DNA from: Guptibacillus algicola
Lineage (GTDB): Bacteria > Bacillota > Bacilli > Bacillales > Guptibacillaceae
Direction: 5' to 3'
DNA: 64,000 nt
Assembly (NCBI RefSeq): GCF_020171805.1
Contig: NZ_JAIVAF010000004.1
Span: forward strand, 268,057 to 332,056
Shown: one piece after another, positions 18,932 through 27,216 of the stretch
Numbering within the stretch: the first letter of the stretch is position 1
Layout of the letters: the number at the start of each line of letters is the position of its first letter
The notes under the pieces: generated by a model
Database searches by the model: none
What the model saw: the letters and a program-made list of their open reading frames with translations, nothing else
Told to the model about the DNA's origin: nothing
Program-made: the position numbers and the translations under genes

Positions 18932-18954
18932 TTTCATAAGCAGGTTTTTTTCTT
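18915..18954 (+). terminator. Terminator overlapping the DCC gene end
   Basis: AACCTGTTTATGA pairs with TCATAAGCAGGTT (one G-U) and is followed by TTTTT. Confidence 0.85.
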
Positions 18955-19008
18955 TGTTTCTCGAATTAGGTTGATGTAAGAGGAAACCATCACAAAAGGA
19001 GAACCTAC

Positions 19009-19626
19009 ATGAGCGAGAAATGGTTAGACTGGGCAAAGGAATTGCAATCTATTGCCCAAGCAGGGTTAACGTATACGAAAGATCCGTACGACTATGAGCG
19101 TTATGTGGAACTGCGTAAACTAAGTACCGAAATTATGAACACGTACACAGAATATGACATGAACATGATCGAAAACCTATTCGCGAACGAGACCGGCTAC
19201 CAGACGCCGAAAGTCGACATTCGCGCTGCAGTCTTTCAACACGGTGAACTTTTACTCGTTCAAGAAAAAGCAGATGGGAAATGGTCACTCCCTGGAGGCT
19301 GGGGTGATGTAGGGTATACACCAGCAGAAGTAGCGGTGAAAGAGGTATATGAGGAAACAGGCTACATCGTGAAGGTAGTAAGGCTGCTCGCTGTCCTCGA
19401 TAAGTCAAAACATCCCCACCCCGCGTCTCCATACCATACATACAAAATTATTTTCCAATGTGAAATCGTTGGTGGCAGTCCGTCCGAAAGCATCGAAACA
19501 AGCGCAAGTGGATTTTTCAACAGAATTAATCTTCCTCCACTTTCCACTGGCAGGACCACCACATCTCAGATTGCCCTTTTGTTCGATTACCTTAATGATC
19601 CATCAAAACCGGTCATTTACGATTAA
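19009..19626 (+). CDS. Nudix hydrolase with N-terminal Nudix_N_2 domain
   Basis: A 205-residue protein. Residues 1-60 form the helical N-terminal extension (WLDWAKELQSIAQAGLTYT...) found in the ADP-ribose/nucleotide-sugar Nudix subgroup. The Nudix box near residue 98 reads GGWGDVGYTPAEVAVKEVYEETG, here given as 20-residue pieces: GGWGDVGYTPAEVAVKEV then YEETG. Tyr replaces the first Glu, as is common in this subgroup. The metal-binding REVxEE core is kept as KEVYEE. Substrate unknown. AAAGGAG precedes the ATG. The AraC gene follows by 29 bases, so the two may form an operon. Confidence 0.88.
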   Translation: MSEKWLDWAKELQSIAQAGLTYTKDPYDYERYVELRKLSTEIMNTYTEYDMNMIENLFANETGYQTPKVDIRAAVFQHGELLLVQEKADGKWSLPGGWGDVGYTPAEVAVKEVYEETGYIVKVVRLLAVLDKSKHPHPASPYHTYKIIFQCEIVGGSPSESIETSASGFFNRINLPPLSTGRTTTSQIALLFDYLNDPSKPVIYD

Positions 19627-19655
19627 CTAGTTCTTATACATAAAGGAGTATAACG

Positions 19656-20447
19656 ATGATTACCCCATACGAGCACGGAATTCTACTGCTACGAAACAAT
19701 TTACTTCATGAACGAAATTGGCGTAGTGATAACTGCTATAAGTTTATCTATTCGCCTAAAGGTAAAGGTCGCTATGCGACTCAAAGAGGTGACGTTTCGA
19801 TCAATAAAGGACAGTTCTATCTCCTTAATCCTAACGAACCCCATCAGCAGCTAGAGGTTACAGATGAGAAGTTCTTGATCGAGCTCGATGAATCTCTTTT
19901 TCGGAACGTTACCCAGGACCTTTACACGGAGAAAAACCCACCTGAATTTGCCGGAATAAACTATTATCATCCTCAAATCCAACGGTGGGCATCGTTTGTA
20001 AGAGAGGCGATACAGGATGCTACTGCAGATGAAGCAACGTATTTCCTTGAACATAGCGTTCCTCAACTTGTTCTTTTACTCATGAAACACGGTCCAGGTT
20101 CACATCAAACGAAACTTTCATACCACTCTTCACCTTCACTTAGTAGGGCGATCGAGGCGATTAGAGACGATTATTCAGCGAACTGGTCACTAGCTGAACT
20201 CGCTGCACTATGTAATTTATCAAAATATCAATTTGCCCACGTGTTTAAAGAAACTTATGGGATTGCACCTTATTCTTGGTTACAGCTATACCGAATCATC
20301 CGGAGCCAGGATGCACTCTATCACTCAGATGATTCGATCTTACAGATCGCCTTGGATTCAGGCTTTACGAACCTTTCCTCCTATAATAAATTATTTAAAA
20401 AGCTGTATGGACGAACGCCATCTCACTTTCGCCTTAACCGTAACTAA
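19656..20447 (+). CDS. AraC family transcriptional regulator
   Basis: A 263-residue regulator. An N-terminal cupin-like sensor half (about 1-150, with LLNPNEPHQQLEV) is followed by two helix-turn-helix units: WSLAELAALCNLSKYQFAHVFK and ILQIALDSGFTNLSSYNKLFKKLYG (each cited by position, about 180-202 and 225-250). The C terminus PSHFRLNRN is standard for the family. The 3' end overlaps the convergent MFS gene by 57 bases. It may control that exporter or the Nudix gene, which is inference from position. Confidence 0.9.
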   Translation: MITPYEHGILLLRNNLLHERNWRSDNCYKFIYSPKGKGRYATQRGDVSINKGQFYLLNPNEPHQQLEVTDEKFLIELDESLFRNVTQDLYTEKNPPEFAGINYYHPQIQRWASFVREAIQDATADEATYFLEHSVPQLVLLLMKHGPGSHQTKLSYHSSPSLSRAIEAIRDDYSANWSLAELAALCNLSKYQFAHVFKETYGIAPYSWLQLYRIIRSQDALYHSDDSILQIALDSGFTNLSSYNKLFKKLYGRTPSHFRLNRN

Positions 20448-21620
20448 ATAGCCAACACTTGCAGCAACCATTAGACAGCCACTCCCTATCATGAGCGATT
20501 GGATAGGGACAAACGCTGCAAGAACCCCAAACAATGCAAGTGAGAGCGTGTTAGCGAGATACAGGAGAACAGCGTTCGTACTAAATCCTCTCCCAAGCAT
20601 CTCTTCTGGAACGATTGTTTGGAGGATATAGACCCGAGCTAACCCAGCGATTGGAATACCAATTCCAACTAGAATAGCTCCGATTAAGAAATGCTCGACT
20701 CCATATAAGACCCCGTAGTAGAGCACGCCTCCTCCCCAGATGAATGAACCGATCATGTATGTACCTAGATTCATCCTTTTAAACAGAAACGGAATAACAC
20801 TATTAGCAATAATGACAGTTGCACCAAAGACACCTTGAATCATACTAAATACTTCTTCGCTTTTCGTTGTCATTTCTGATAATGCAAGTAACAGTCCAAC
20901 TTCCCACACCCATGTATTCAGAAAAACGATCATAAAAGTAAACAAAAACAAGTTGCGAATAGACGCATGCTTACTAGCCCACTTACTAAAAGCACCTATC
21001 GCACGAATTGCCTTTTTTACTGATTTCACACTAGCATTCTTCACTTCCGTTACATTCACTTTCATTAAACAAAATGAGCTAATTGCATAAGTTAACGCAT
21101 CGATCGTAAAGAAATGCACAGCCCCGTAAGAAGAAAGAAGCCATATCGCAATAAACGGACTTAGTACTGTTACGCCTCTCCCGAGAGTATCATTTAAACT
21201 ATTCACGACTGTCCTCTGATCTTCTTCTGTGATAAGCGGAAGTAGTGCACGATGAGCAGGGTTAAAAAAGCAACCGATCGTTTGAATCAGGAAACTAATC
21301 GAAAGTAAGTAGAGATAATTCAATCCGTCCAGGTAGTAAAGAAGGACAACTGACCCCACAAGTGGTATCCTCAGTAAATCTAGAAGGATCAACATCCTTT
21401 TCTTTTGCACCCAATCAGCAATCACTCCCCCTACCAAACCGAAAATAAGGTATGGTACTGTTTCAGCTATGGCCATTCCTGTCGTTAACGCTTTCGAGCC
21501 AGTTAAGTCATAGGCAAGAAACAAGAAAGCCATTCCTGAGAGAACATCACCTAATTTTGAAATCCCTCCACCTAGCAGATAATATCGAATCGTCTTATTT
21601 AGAAAAACAGCTTTATACAA
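20391..21620 (-). CDS. MFS transporter, probable drug or metabolite exporter
   Basis: A 409-residue, 12-helix major facilitator of the EntS/MFS_3 type. The first-half signature GGVIADWVQKKRML is the cytoplasmic loop 2-3 motif A, and the PAHRALLPLI segment follows helix 4. The start is TTG at 21620: GGAGGTG lies 5 bases upstream and no ATG fits. That ribosome-binding site is held in an 11-bp hairpin with an 8-codon ORF running through its 5' arm, the arrangement of translationally attenuated resistance genes. The last 57 bases are read on both strands because the AraC gene converges here. Confidence 0.87.
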   Translation of the reverse strand: MYKAVFLNKTIRYYLLGGGISKLGDVLSGMAFLFLAYDLTGSKALTTGMAIAETVPYLIFGLVGGVIADWVQKKRMLILLDLLRIPLVGSVVLLYYLDGLNYLYLLSISFLIQTIGCFFNPAHRALLPLITEEDQRTVVNSLNDTLGRGVTVLSPFIAIWLLSSYGAVHFFTIDALTYAISSFCLMKVNVTEVKNASVKSVKKAIRAIGAFSKWASKHASIRNLFLFTFMIVFLNTWVWEVGLLLALSEMTTKSEEVFSMIQGVFGATVIIANSVIPFLFKRMNLGTYMIGSFIWGGGVLYYGVLYGVEHFLIGAILVGIGIPIAGLARVYILQTIVPEEMLGRGFSTNAVLLYLANTLSLALFGVLAAFVPIQSLMIGSGCLMVAASVGYLVTVKAKVRWRSSIQLFK

Positions 21621-21622
21621 AC

Positions 21623-21661
21623 GAACACCTCCTTCTTCAGCATAGTGAATAGGAGGTGTTC
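21623..21661 (-). promoter_or_regulatory. Hairpin that sequesters the MFS ribosome-binding site
   Basis: Minus strand GAACACCTCCT (5' arm) pairs perfectly with AGGAGGTGTTC (3' arm, containing the binding site GGAGGTG) around a 17-base loop. No T run follows, so this is not a terminator. A second hairpin, ATCTTGCT/AGCAAGAT (21673-21697), lies just upstream. Confidence 0.75.
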
Positions 21662-21663
21662 AT
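21637..21663 (-). CDS. Candidate leader peptide for the MFS gene
   Basis: An ATG followed by seven codons and TGA encodes MNTSYSLC. Codons 2-5 form the 5' arm of the hairpin over the MFS ribosome-binding site, and the stop codon falls in the loop. A ribosome stalled in it would free the MFS start. Its own binding site is weak (AAGAAG close to the ATG), which is the main doubt. Confidence 0.5.
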   Translation of the reverse strand: MNTSYSLC

Positions 21664-21698
21664 TCTTCTTTTATCTTGCTAACATTCACAGCAAGATT

Positions 21699-22058
21699 TT
21701 ATGTACCAATAGACCACTCTTGTTCAAGACTCACGTTTTGTGATTTGAGCCACTCGTTCAATATTGTCTCTCCTTGACCGTCACTATCATCTAAGCGTAC
21801 TTCGATCTTCTCGATCGTACCTTCTTGACCAGTGCGTTCATAGATGGGGTCGTGGGCGTTCTCCATGAATTCTTTGTAGGAAGGAAGATCATCCCAAGCA
21901 GCCGCAATCATCGCTACGTTCTCACGACCCTTTACCCACCCTCCAATTTGAGCGATGAATCCAGGACAGTTCTCAATCGCTTTCCACTGTTCTTGACCAA
22001 TTGAAAATGTTTCTTCCTGACCACTTCGTACTGTGCAGATTATTTTTTTCAAAAGCAT
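21699..22058 (-). CDS. DUF4937 (YdbC-like) protein
   Basis: A 119-residue soluble protein. It resembles a dimeric alpha-beta-barrel monooxygenase-like fold: ICTVRSGQEETFSIGQEQW, then GFIAQIGGWV, and AAWDDLPSYKEFMENAHD. It is related to B. subtilis YdbC. No enzymatic role is established. It lies 15 bases downstream of tag and is probably cotranscribed with it. About 80 bases separate its stop from the MFS start, so read-through into the MFS leader is possible. Confidence 0.75.
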   Translation of the reverse strand: MLLKKIICTVRSGQEETFSIGQEQWKAIENCPGFIAQIGGWVKGRENVAMIAAAWDDLPSYKEFMENAHDPIYERTGQEGTIEKIEVRLDDSDGQGETILNEWLKSQNVSLEQEWSIGT

Positions 22059-22073
22059 TATGATTGCTCCAAT

Positions 22074-22634
22074 CTATTTCTGATCCGGATGGCGAAAACA
22101 GTTCGTAGTATGATCATTCAATAACCCTACAGCCTGCATGAAGCTATAAATGATGACTGGACCTACAAATGTAAATCCTCGTTTCTTCAAATCCTTGCTG
22201 ATTGATTTACTTAATTCTGACTGCGCAGGAACTTCTTCAGTCGAACGCCACCTGTTGATGACCGGCTCATTATCTACGTACTTCCAAATGTAAGATGAGA
22301 AGCTTCCAAACTCCTTTTGTATGCGAAGAAATGCGTTCGCATTTTTCACTGCACCTCGAACTTTCAGCTTGTTTCGAATAATCCCTTCGTTTGCTAACAA
22401 CTCTTGAATCTTGTCTTCATCATAGCAAGCAACTTTTTCTACATCGAAATGATCAAAAGCTTCTCGGTAGTTTTCACGGCGCTTCAAGATCGTGATCCAG
22501 CTCAAACCCGCCTGAGCCCCTTCCAAGATCAGCATTTCAAAAAGTTTCTTGTCGTCATAAACTGGAATTCCCCACTCAAAATCGTGGTATTCGATATAGA
22601 TCTTTTCATCTGATACCCATCCACATCTACTCAT
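22074..22634 (-). CDS. tag: DNA-3-methyladenine glycosylase I
   Basis: A 186-residue base-excision enzyme that removes 3-methyladenine from alkylated DNA. MSRCGWVSDEKIYIEYHDFE provides Cys4 and His17, and DHTTNCFRH near the C terminus the other His and Cys, the structural zinc ligands of Tag. ILEGAQAGLSWITILKRR is the substrate-pocket segment. Length is normal. It is followed within 15 bases by the YdbC-like gene. Confidence 0.94.
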   Translation of the reverse strand: MSRCGWVSDEKIYIEYHDFEWGIPVYDDKKLFEMLILEGAQAGLSWITILKRRENYREAFDHFDVEKVACYDEDKIQELLANEGIIRNKLKVRGAVKNANAFLRIQKEFGSFSSYIWKYVDNEPVINRWRSTEEVPAQSELSKSISKDLKKRGFTFVGPVIIYSFMQAVGLLNDHTTNCFRHPDQK

Positions 22635-22714
22635 TCTCTTTCCCCTTTCAGCCTAGCTTTTATCTCTACTTTACCTTAGCGATCCTCTAAACAAAACTAA
22701 CATGCAACACAACA

Positions 22715-22738
22715 AAAACGCATGTGACCATGCGTTTT
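22715..22738 (-). terminator. Terminator of the sat-cysC operon
   Basis: Stem AAAACGCATG with loop GTCA on the minus strand, followed by TTTGTTG. It lies just beyond cysC. Confidence 0.85.
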
Positions 22739-22764
22739 AAGCTCTTCTCTATGATTTATTTCGC

Positions 22765-23364
22765 TTACTGCGCTAATAATCCTTTCGAACGTAAGTAATT
22801 CACTAATTGATGCACACAGTCTGGAACACTATAGATTGCTGTATATAGCGTCACGTCAGGTGATTGCGGCGCTTCGTATGGAGCACTTATACCGGTGAAC
22901 TCTTTAATTTCCCCGGTTCGAACCTTTTCATAAAGGCCTTTTGGATCTCTTTTCTCACATTCTTCTAACGGGCAATCGATATACACTTCAATAAATTCAT
23001 CCGCTCCTACAAGATTTCTAACCATTTCTCTGTCACTATTGTAAGGCGAAATGAATGCGGTTAGAACAACTGTGCCGCTTTCAACAAAAAGTTTCGCAAC
23101 TTCACCAACACGCCTTATGTTCTCTTTGCGGTCATCTTCCTGGAATCCTAAATCGGCATTTAAACCGTGTCGTAAATTATCTCCATCTAATAGGAATGTC
23201 GAAAGCCCTCTTGAATGCAAAGCTTTTTCTAGTTCATTAGCGATCGTTGACTTCCCAGAGCCTGAAAGCCCAGTGAACCATACAATATAACTTTTATGCT
23301 CATGCAAAAGCTGACGATCTTTCTTTTGTATGGAATGACTTTGCCAATGAATATGTTTATCCAT
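22765..23364 (-). CDS. cysC: Adenylylsulfate kinase
   Basis: A 199-residue kinase that phosphorylates APS to PAPS in sulfate assimilation. The P-loop GLSGSGKST is near residue 32 and the LLDGDNLRHGLNADLGF APS-binding segment near residue 60, with EFTGISAPYEAP further on. It follows sat by 37 bases in the same operon. Reduction of PAPS would supply sulfite, a substrate of the sulfoquinovose synthase encoded at 10699. No PAPS reductase gene is in the window. Confidence 0.95.
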   Translation of the reverse strand: MDKHIHWQSHSIQKKDRQLLHEHKSYIVWFTGLSGSGKSTIANELEKALHSRGLSTFLLDGDNLRHGLNADLGFQEDDRKENIRRVGEVAKLFVESGTVVLTAFISPYNSDREMVRNLVGADEFIEVYIDCPLEECEKRDPKGLYEKVRTGEIKEFTGISAPYEAPQSPDVTLYTAIYSVPDCVHQLVNYLRSKGLLAQ

Positions 23365-23401
23365 CCTTACCCTCCTCTCTGGTGACCAGATGTCATTATC
23401 A

Positions 23402-24529
23402 TCAAGAATCTTTCATTCCTTCTATAAGTACATCAATGACTTCCCGTCTACTAAACTCAGGGGGAGGCGTCTTCCCTTTTCGTAACATTTCTCTTACTTT
23501 TGTACCTGAGAGAATGAGTTTGTCGCTATCCTCGTGTGGGCATGTTTTATAGGTTGCAATCGCACAACAAACGTTACAATAAAAGGCATGTTCAAAGAAA
23601 AGCAGCTCGATCCCTATTTCTTCTTTTGTGAAGTTGCGAAAGATCTCTTGTGCTTCATATGTTCCGTAATAGTCGCCAACTCCCGCATGATCCCGACCTA
23701 CGATAAAATGTGAGCATCCGTAATTCTTACGAACAATCGCATGAAAGACAGCTTCTTTTGGTCCTGCGTATCGCATAGCTGCAGGAAAACAAGAAAGCAG
23801 TGTCCGATCCGATGGATAATAGTTGTTCAAGAGAACTTCATAGCTCTTCATACGCAGATCAGCTGGCACGTCGCCCGCCTTCGTTTCCCCAACTAACGGA
23901 TGTAGAAGTAACCCATCTACCATCTCTAGTGCACATTTTTGAATATACTCATGTGCCCGATGAACAGGATTCCTCGTTTGAAACCCGACAACTGTGGACC
24001 ATCCTAACTCTGTAATTTTCGACCTAACCTCAGCAGGTGTTAGCTGATAGTTCGTGAATTGAAGCTCTGGCAACTTCGTAAGAGTGACTGGTCCACTTAC
24101 GTATATGTTTGACTGTTTCATGAGTCGAGCTACGCCAGGATGGTTCTCATCACGAGTGTTATAGACAGCTTGCGCTTCAAGTTCAAGATTCACCTCATAC
24201 GTCTCTTCAACCTCCAGCACTCCGTAAACCTGCTCACCATGAATAAGCTTCACTCTCGCTCCATTAGAAAGCTCTTTTTTTAGTTCTTTTCTTATTGGAA
24301 GAACAATCGGTAGACTCCACACCGTGCCGTCTTTTAATTTCATTTTCTCTAGCACACTCATATAATCATCACGGCCCATAAACCCATGCAGAGGACTGAA
24401 CGCTCCGATGCCAATACAGTACAAGTTCGAAAGAGACACTCCGTCTAATTCGACTTCTAGTGTAAGTGAACGATGATCAAAGTCTGGTTCATACCGGTTT
24501 ATCAATTTCCCTCCATGTGGTTCAATCAT
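23402..24529 (-). CDS. sat: Sulfate adenylyltransferase (ATP sulfurylase)
   Basis: A 375-residue single-chain ATP sulfurylase making APS from sulfate and ATP. The active-site signature [12 protein letters not shown] (about residue 192) holds the QxRN and HxxH motifs, and [12 protein letters not shown] is the second conserved loop. It is the monomeric type, unrelated to CysDN. Cysteines in [12 protein letters not shown] near residue 325 could form a zinc site, as in some thermophile enzymes. The ATG has only a weak binding site (AAGGGCG, over-spaced), but no better start is in frame. Confidence 0.94.
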   Translation of the reverse strand: MIEPHGGKLINRYEPDFDHRSLTLEVELDGVSLSNLYCIGIGAFSPLHGFMGRDDYMSVLEKMKLKDGTVWSLPIVLPIRKELKKELSNGARVKLIHGEQVYGVLEVEETYEVNLELEAQAVYNTRDENHPGVARLMKQSNIYVSGPVTLTKLPELQFTNYQLTPAEVRSKITELGWSTVVGFQTRNPVHRAHEYIQKCALEMVDGLLLHPLVGETKAGDVPADLRMKSYEVLLNNYYPSDRTLLSCFPAAMRYAGPKEAVFHAIVRKNYGCSHFIVGRDHAGVGDYYGTYEAQEIFRNFTKEEIGIELLFFEHAFYCNVCCAIATYKTCPHEDSDKLILSGTKVREMLRKGKTPPPEFSRREVIDVLIEGMKDS

Positions 24530-24653
24530 CTTTTTTCACGCCCTTGCTTTTAATCAATATAGTTTACTGTATGTAACGAGCGAGAATCTGAAAGGGACAA
24601 ACTCCTATATAATAGAGTGTATTTTATTAATTGGTCTACTCTTTTTCTCTGAA

Positions 24654-24687
24654 ACGAAAAAAACCTGCCCATTATTGGACAGGTTTC
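24654..24687 (-). terminator. Terminator overlapping the end of the coiled-coil membrane protein gene
   Basis: Minus strand AAACCTGTCC-AATAAT-GGGCAGGTTT followed by TTTTT. The stop codon lies in the loop. Confidence 0.85.
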
Positions 24688-25463
24688 TCATCATTAATCT
24701 GATACTTCGGTTTTTTCTCGAGCTTTCTTACTTCCTTCATAAGCTCTTTATACCCTAACCTCGTTAACTCAAAATCTTCGTTAACCATTTCATGCTCTTG
24801 CAGTGTTTCTCTTTTTTGCTGAGGAATTTCTTGTGAGATCTCTTGTAACCTTGCATTTAACTCAAGGAAAGAGCTAGATTCGATATCATGCACACCGATT
24901 AATTCTGCAACAAGCTTCATATCGGGTGTTTCTTTAATAAACAAGTTTTTCTTCTCATTCACCACTTGCTGAATTTTGTCTTTTAGGACTAGAAGTTCCT
25001 GTTTAATACGGTTGCTGTCGGTTTCTTTTTGCCTTAATTGTTCACGGTACGTCGCTTTTTCTAGCTCATCTAAATCAGCTTTTGTGAGAAGTTCTTCGAA
25101 GAGCTGCGTTTTGTCACTATTGATTCTTTCTAATTCAAGTTCCTTCTCTGCTTCCGCAGTGTCATCACGTTCTGAACGCTGCCAATCGAAAGAAAGCTGA
25201 GCTTCTGGAACAACGTCCTCTTCGCCGCTTTCTTTCCCTTTAAGTACGCGATCAAAATCTTGAATCTTCTTCACAACATATAACGACACACCTACGCTAA
25301 GGCATGTGAGAAATAATCTAAACAAAAAAGGAGAAAAAGCTACTGCGTATAAAAGTAAAATAAATCCTATTATTGAGAGTACTGTTAGTGCTTTTTCCTT
25401 ACCTGTTTTTGCTTCAAGGGGTTGATCTAACGTACCTAGAAACTTCTTCATGGATGTTAACAT
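24672..25463 (-). CDS. Membrane-anchored coiled-coil protein of unknown function
   Basis: A 263-residue protein not recognised as a characterised family. Residues 25-65 form two close hydrophobic helices (VLSIIGFILLLYAVAFSPFL and FRLFLTCLSVGVSLYVV). The rest, about 100-263, is strongly charged with heptad-like spacing, predicted as a long cytoplasmic coiled coil. The ATG at 25463 follows GAGAGGTG by 10 bases; an ATG four codons later is also possible. It is a stand-alone gene between sat and the divergent DedA gene. Confidence 0.6.
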   Translation of the reverse strand: MLTSMKKFLGTLDQPLEAKTGKEKALTVLSIIGFILLLYAVAFSPFLFRLFLTCLSVGVSLYVVKKIQDFDRVLKGKESGEEDVVPEAQLSFDWQRSERDDTAEAEKELELERINSDKTQLFEELLTKADLDELEKATYREQLRQKETDSNRIKQELLVLKDKIQQVVNEKKNLFIKETPDMKLVAELIGVHDIESSSFLELNARLQEISQEIPQQKRETLQEHEMVNEDFELTRLGYKELMKEVRKLEKKPKYQINDEKPVQ

Positions 25464-25661
25464 CCTAACATTTCACCTCTCTACTTTATTGTCATTCTCG
25501 ATGAGAACGAACAGTACCCGGATTGCATAGAACCCGGGCAATATATAATTCGTCCTACCCTTATTCTTTATGAGGATCACGACTCAATTAGTAGAATAAC
25601 TGCTCATCTCCTAAAATACAAATAAGGACAGGGGTCTGAAGGTAAAAAGGAGAGGATTCGA

Positions 25662-26258
25662 TTGGAATCGTTTATCGTTCAATGTTTGAGTTGGTTGCTT
25701 ACGCTAGGCTATCCTGGGATCGCAATTGCTTTGATGGTTGAAGTGATTCCGAGCGAACTCGTCCTAGCATACGGCGGATATATGGTGTCTAAAGGACATA
25801 TTCATTTTACTGGGGCTGTCGTTGCTGGAATTATTGGAGGAACGCTCGCTCAGCTTTTCTTATACTGGTTAGGAAGATATGGTGGCCGTTCCTTTCTAGA
25901 GAAGTATGGGAAATACATATTCATTTCAAAGAGGCATATGGACCTTGCAGAGAGATGGTTCGAACAGAACGGTGTTAGCGTGATTTTCACCGCTCGATTT
26001 ATTCCTGTTGTAAGACACGCGATTTCCATTCCAGCTGGCATTGCAAAAATGTCTCTCGTTCGCTTTACACTTTATACCATGCTCGCAATGGTCCCTTGGT
26101 CCATATTGTTTCTATATATCGGTTTAAAGCTCGGTAAGAACTGGCAACACATTCACACAGCAGCGAAGATTTATACACTACCTCTAAGTCTAGGCGCTGC
26201 CTTCTTCCTAGTTTGCTATTGCCTATTATTAGTGTGGAAGAAACGAAACCACGCTTAA
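25662..26258 (+). CDS. DedA family membrane protein, probable undecaprenyl-phosphate flippase
   Basis: A 198-residue protein with the DedA/VTT layout. VEVIPSELVLAYGGYMVSKG is the first re-entrant region, and FTARFIPVVRHAISIPAG near residue 108 is the DedA signature with its two key arginines. B. subtilis UptA (YngC) and other DedA proteins recycle undecaprenyl phosphate across the membrane. The start is TTG with GGAGAGG 6 bases upstream. The last 4 bases overlap the end of the convergent GNAT gene. Confidence 0.88.
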   Translation: MESFIVQCLSWLLTLGYPGIAIALMVEVIPSELVLAYGGYMVSKGHIHFTGAVVAGIIGGTLAQLFLYWLGRYGGRSFLEKYGKYIFISKRHMDLAERWFEQNGVSVIFTARFIPVVRHAISIPAGIAKMSLVRFTLYTMLAMVPWSILFLYIGLKLGKNWQHIHTAAKIYTLPLSLGAAFFLVCYCLLLVWKKRNHA

Positions 26259-26779
26259 TGTTCGCGCGTCCATTCATCAACTGAGAATGCGTATATAAGG
26301 GAATTTCTCCACCCATCACGAATAAGGAGGTGGTTTTCAATCACACTTTCTTGGCTCATCCCAATCTTTTCTAGCACTCTACTAGAGCCAATATTCCTCT
26401 CGTCACAAGTACCAGTTACCTGGTGAAGGCCAAGATTTTTGAATGAGAAAGTTAAAAGCATGTTTGCTACTTCAGTAGCGATTCCTTTCCCCCACCATTC
26501 CGGGGTAAGAATATAGGAGAGTTCACCAGTGCGCATATGAGGATCACGAACATTCACTTCACAAGCACCGATGACCTTATTCTTATTTGTTATGGCATAG
26601 GCAAAGCGCGTTCTTGGTGTTTTCTTGGATGCGACGATGATGTCATCTACATAAGCCTTCGAATCAGCAACAGAATTAGGTCCCCATGGCTGGTACTTGC
26701 ACACTTCATCAAGTGAGGCGTATTGATGAACAGCTTCCCAATCTTCAGAACGGAACTCTCTTAGTTTAATAGATGTCAT
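26255..26779 (-). CDS. RimJ/RimL-type GNAT acetyltransferase
   Basis: A 174-residue GNAT. LSYILTPEWWGKGIATEVAN (about residue 95) contains the acetyl-CoA loop, and GTCDERNIGSSRVLEKIGM the motif B typical of the RimJ/RimL subgroup. The substrate could be a ribosomal protein N terminus or a small molecule. It is the last of three closely spaced minus-strand genes (Nudix, GNAT, GNAT; gaps of 16 and 13 bases), which look like an operon. Confidence 0.88.
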   Translation of the reverse strand: MTSIKLREFRSEDWEAVHQYASLDEVCKYQPWGPNSVADSKAYVDDIIVASKKTPRTRFAYAITNKNKVIGACEVNVRDPHMRTGELSYILTPEWWGKGIATEVANMLLTFSFKNLGLHQVTGTCDERNIGSSRVLEKIGMSQESVIENHLLIRDGWRNSLIYAFSVDEWTREH

Positions 26780-26792
26780 ATCTTCACTCCTT

Positions 26793-27200
26793 TTAAGTCA
26801 GTCTTTTAAGTAAATAATATAAGGTGTGACCTTCTGGATGATTGTCTACTTTTCCGCATACTTCAAACCCTTCGCGTAAATAAAATCCTGGAGCCTGAAA
26901 GCTGAATGTATCTAATAACATTAAATGACAGCCTTTTTCTTTCGCGTAAGATTCTATTTTCCGTAATAACTCTCGCCCAAGACCACTACCTCTCTCCCGT
27001 TCGTCTACCCACAAAAAATCGATGTGAAGATTACGCCAGAACATCGTACCAGTAATCCCTCCAACGAGGTCATCCCCTTTACGACTAACAAACGTAACCG
27101 ACTCTAGTGGTGTCTTTACAGAGTCTGGGAGCTTGGACATATTATATTGAATCAGTTTATCTTTCACTTCTTGACTCGCTTCATCTTGTCTTATAATCAT
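26793..27200 (-). CDS. GNAT family N-acetyltransferase
   Basis: A 135-residue compact GNAT: LWVDERERGSGLGRELLRKI is the acetyl-CoA-binding segment, and LLDTFSFQAPGFYLREGFEV is motif B. It resembles small stand-alone GNATs of Bacillus, whose acceptors are unknown. The N terminus (IIRQDEASQEVKDKL) is short and charged. It is the middle gene of the Nudix-GNAT-GNAT cluster. Confidence 0.87.
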   Translation of the reverse strand: MIIRQDEASQEVKDKLIQYNMSKLPDSVKTPLESVTFVSRKGDDLVGGITGTMFWRNLHIDFLWVDERERGSGLGRELLRKIESYAKEKGCHLMLLDTFSFQAPGFYLREGFEVCGKVDNHPEGHTLYYLLKRLT

Positions 27201-27216
27201 GTTCTCTGCCCTTTCA

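Noticed and set aside
22765..24529. sat-cysC as part of the sulfolipid system
   Set aside because: The genes are 10 kb away, in their own operon, and serve general sulfate assimilation; a metabolic link is possible but not specific.
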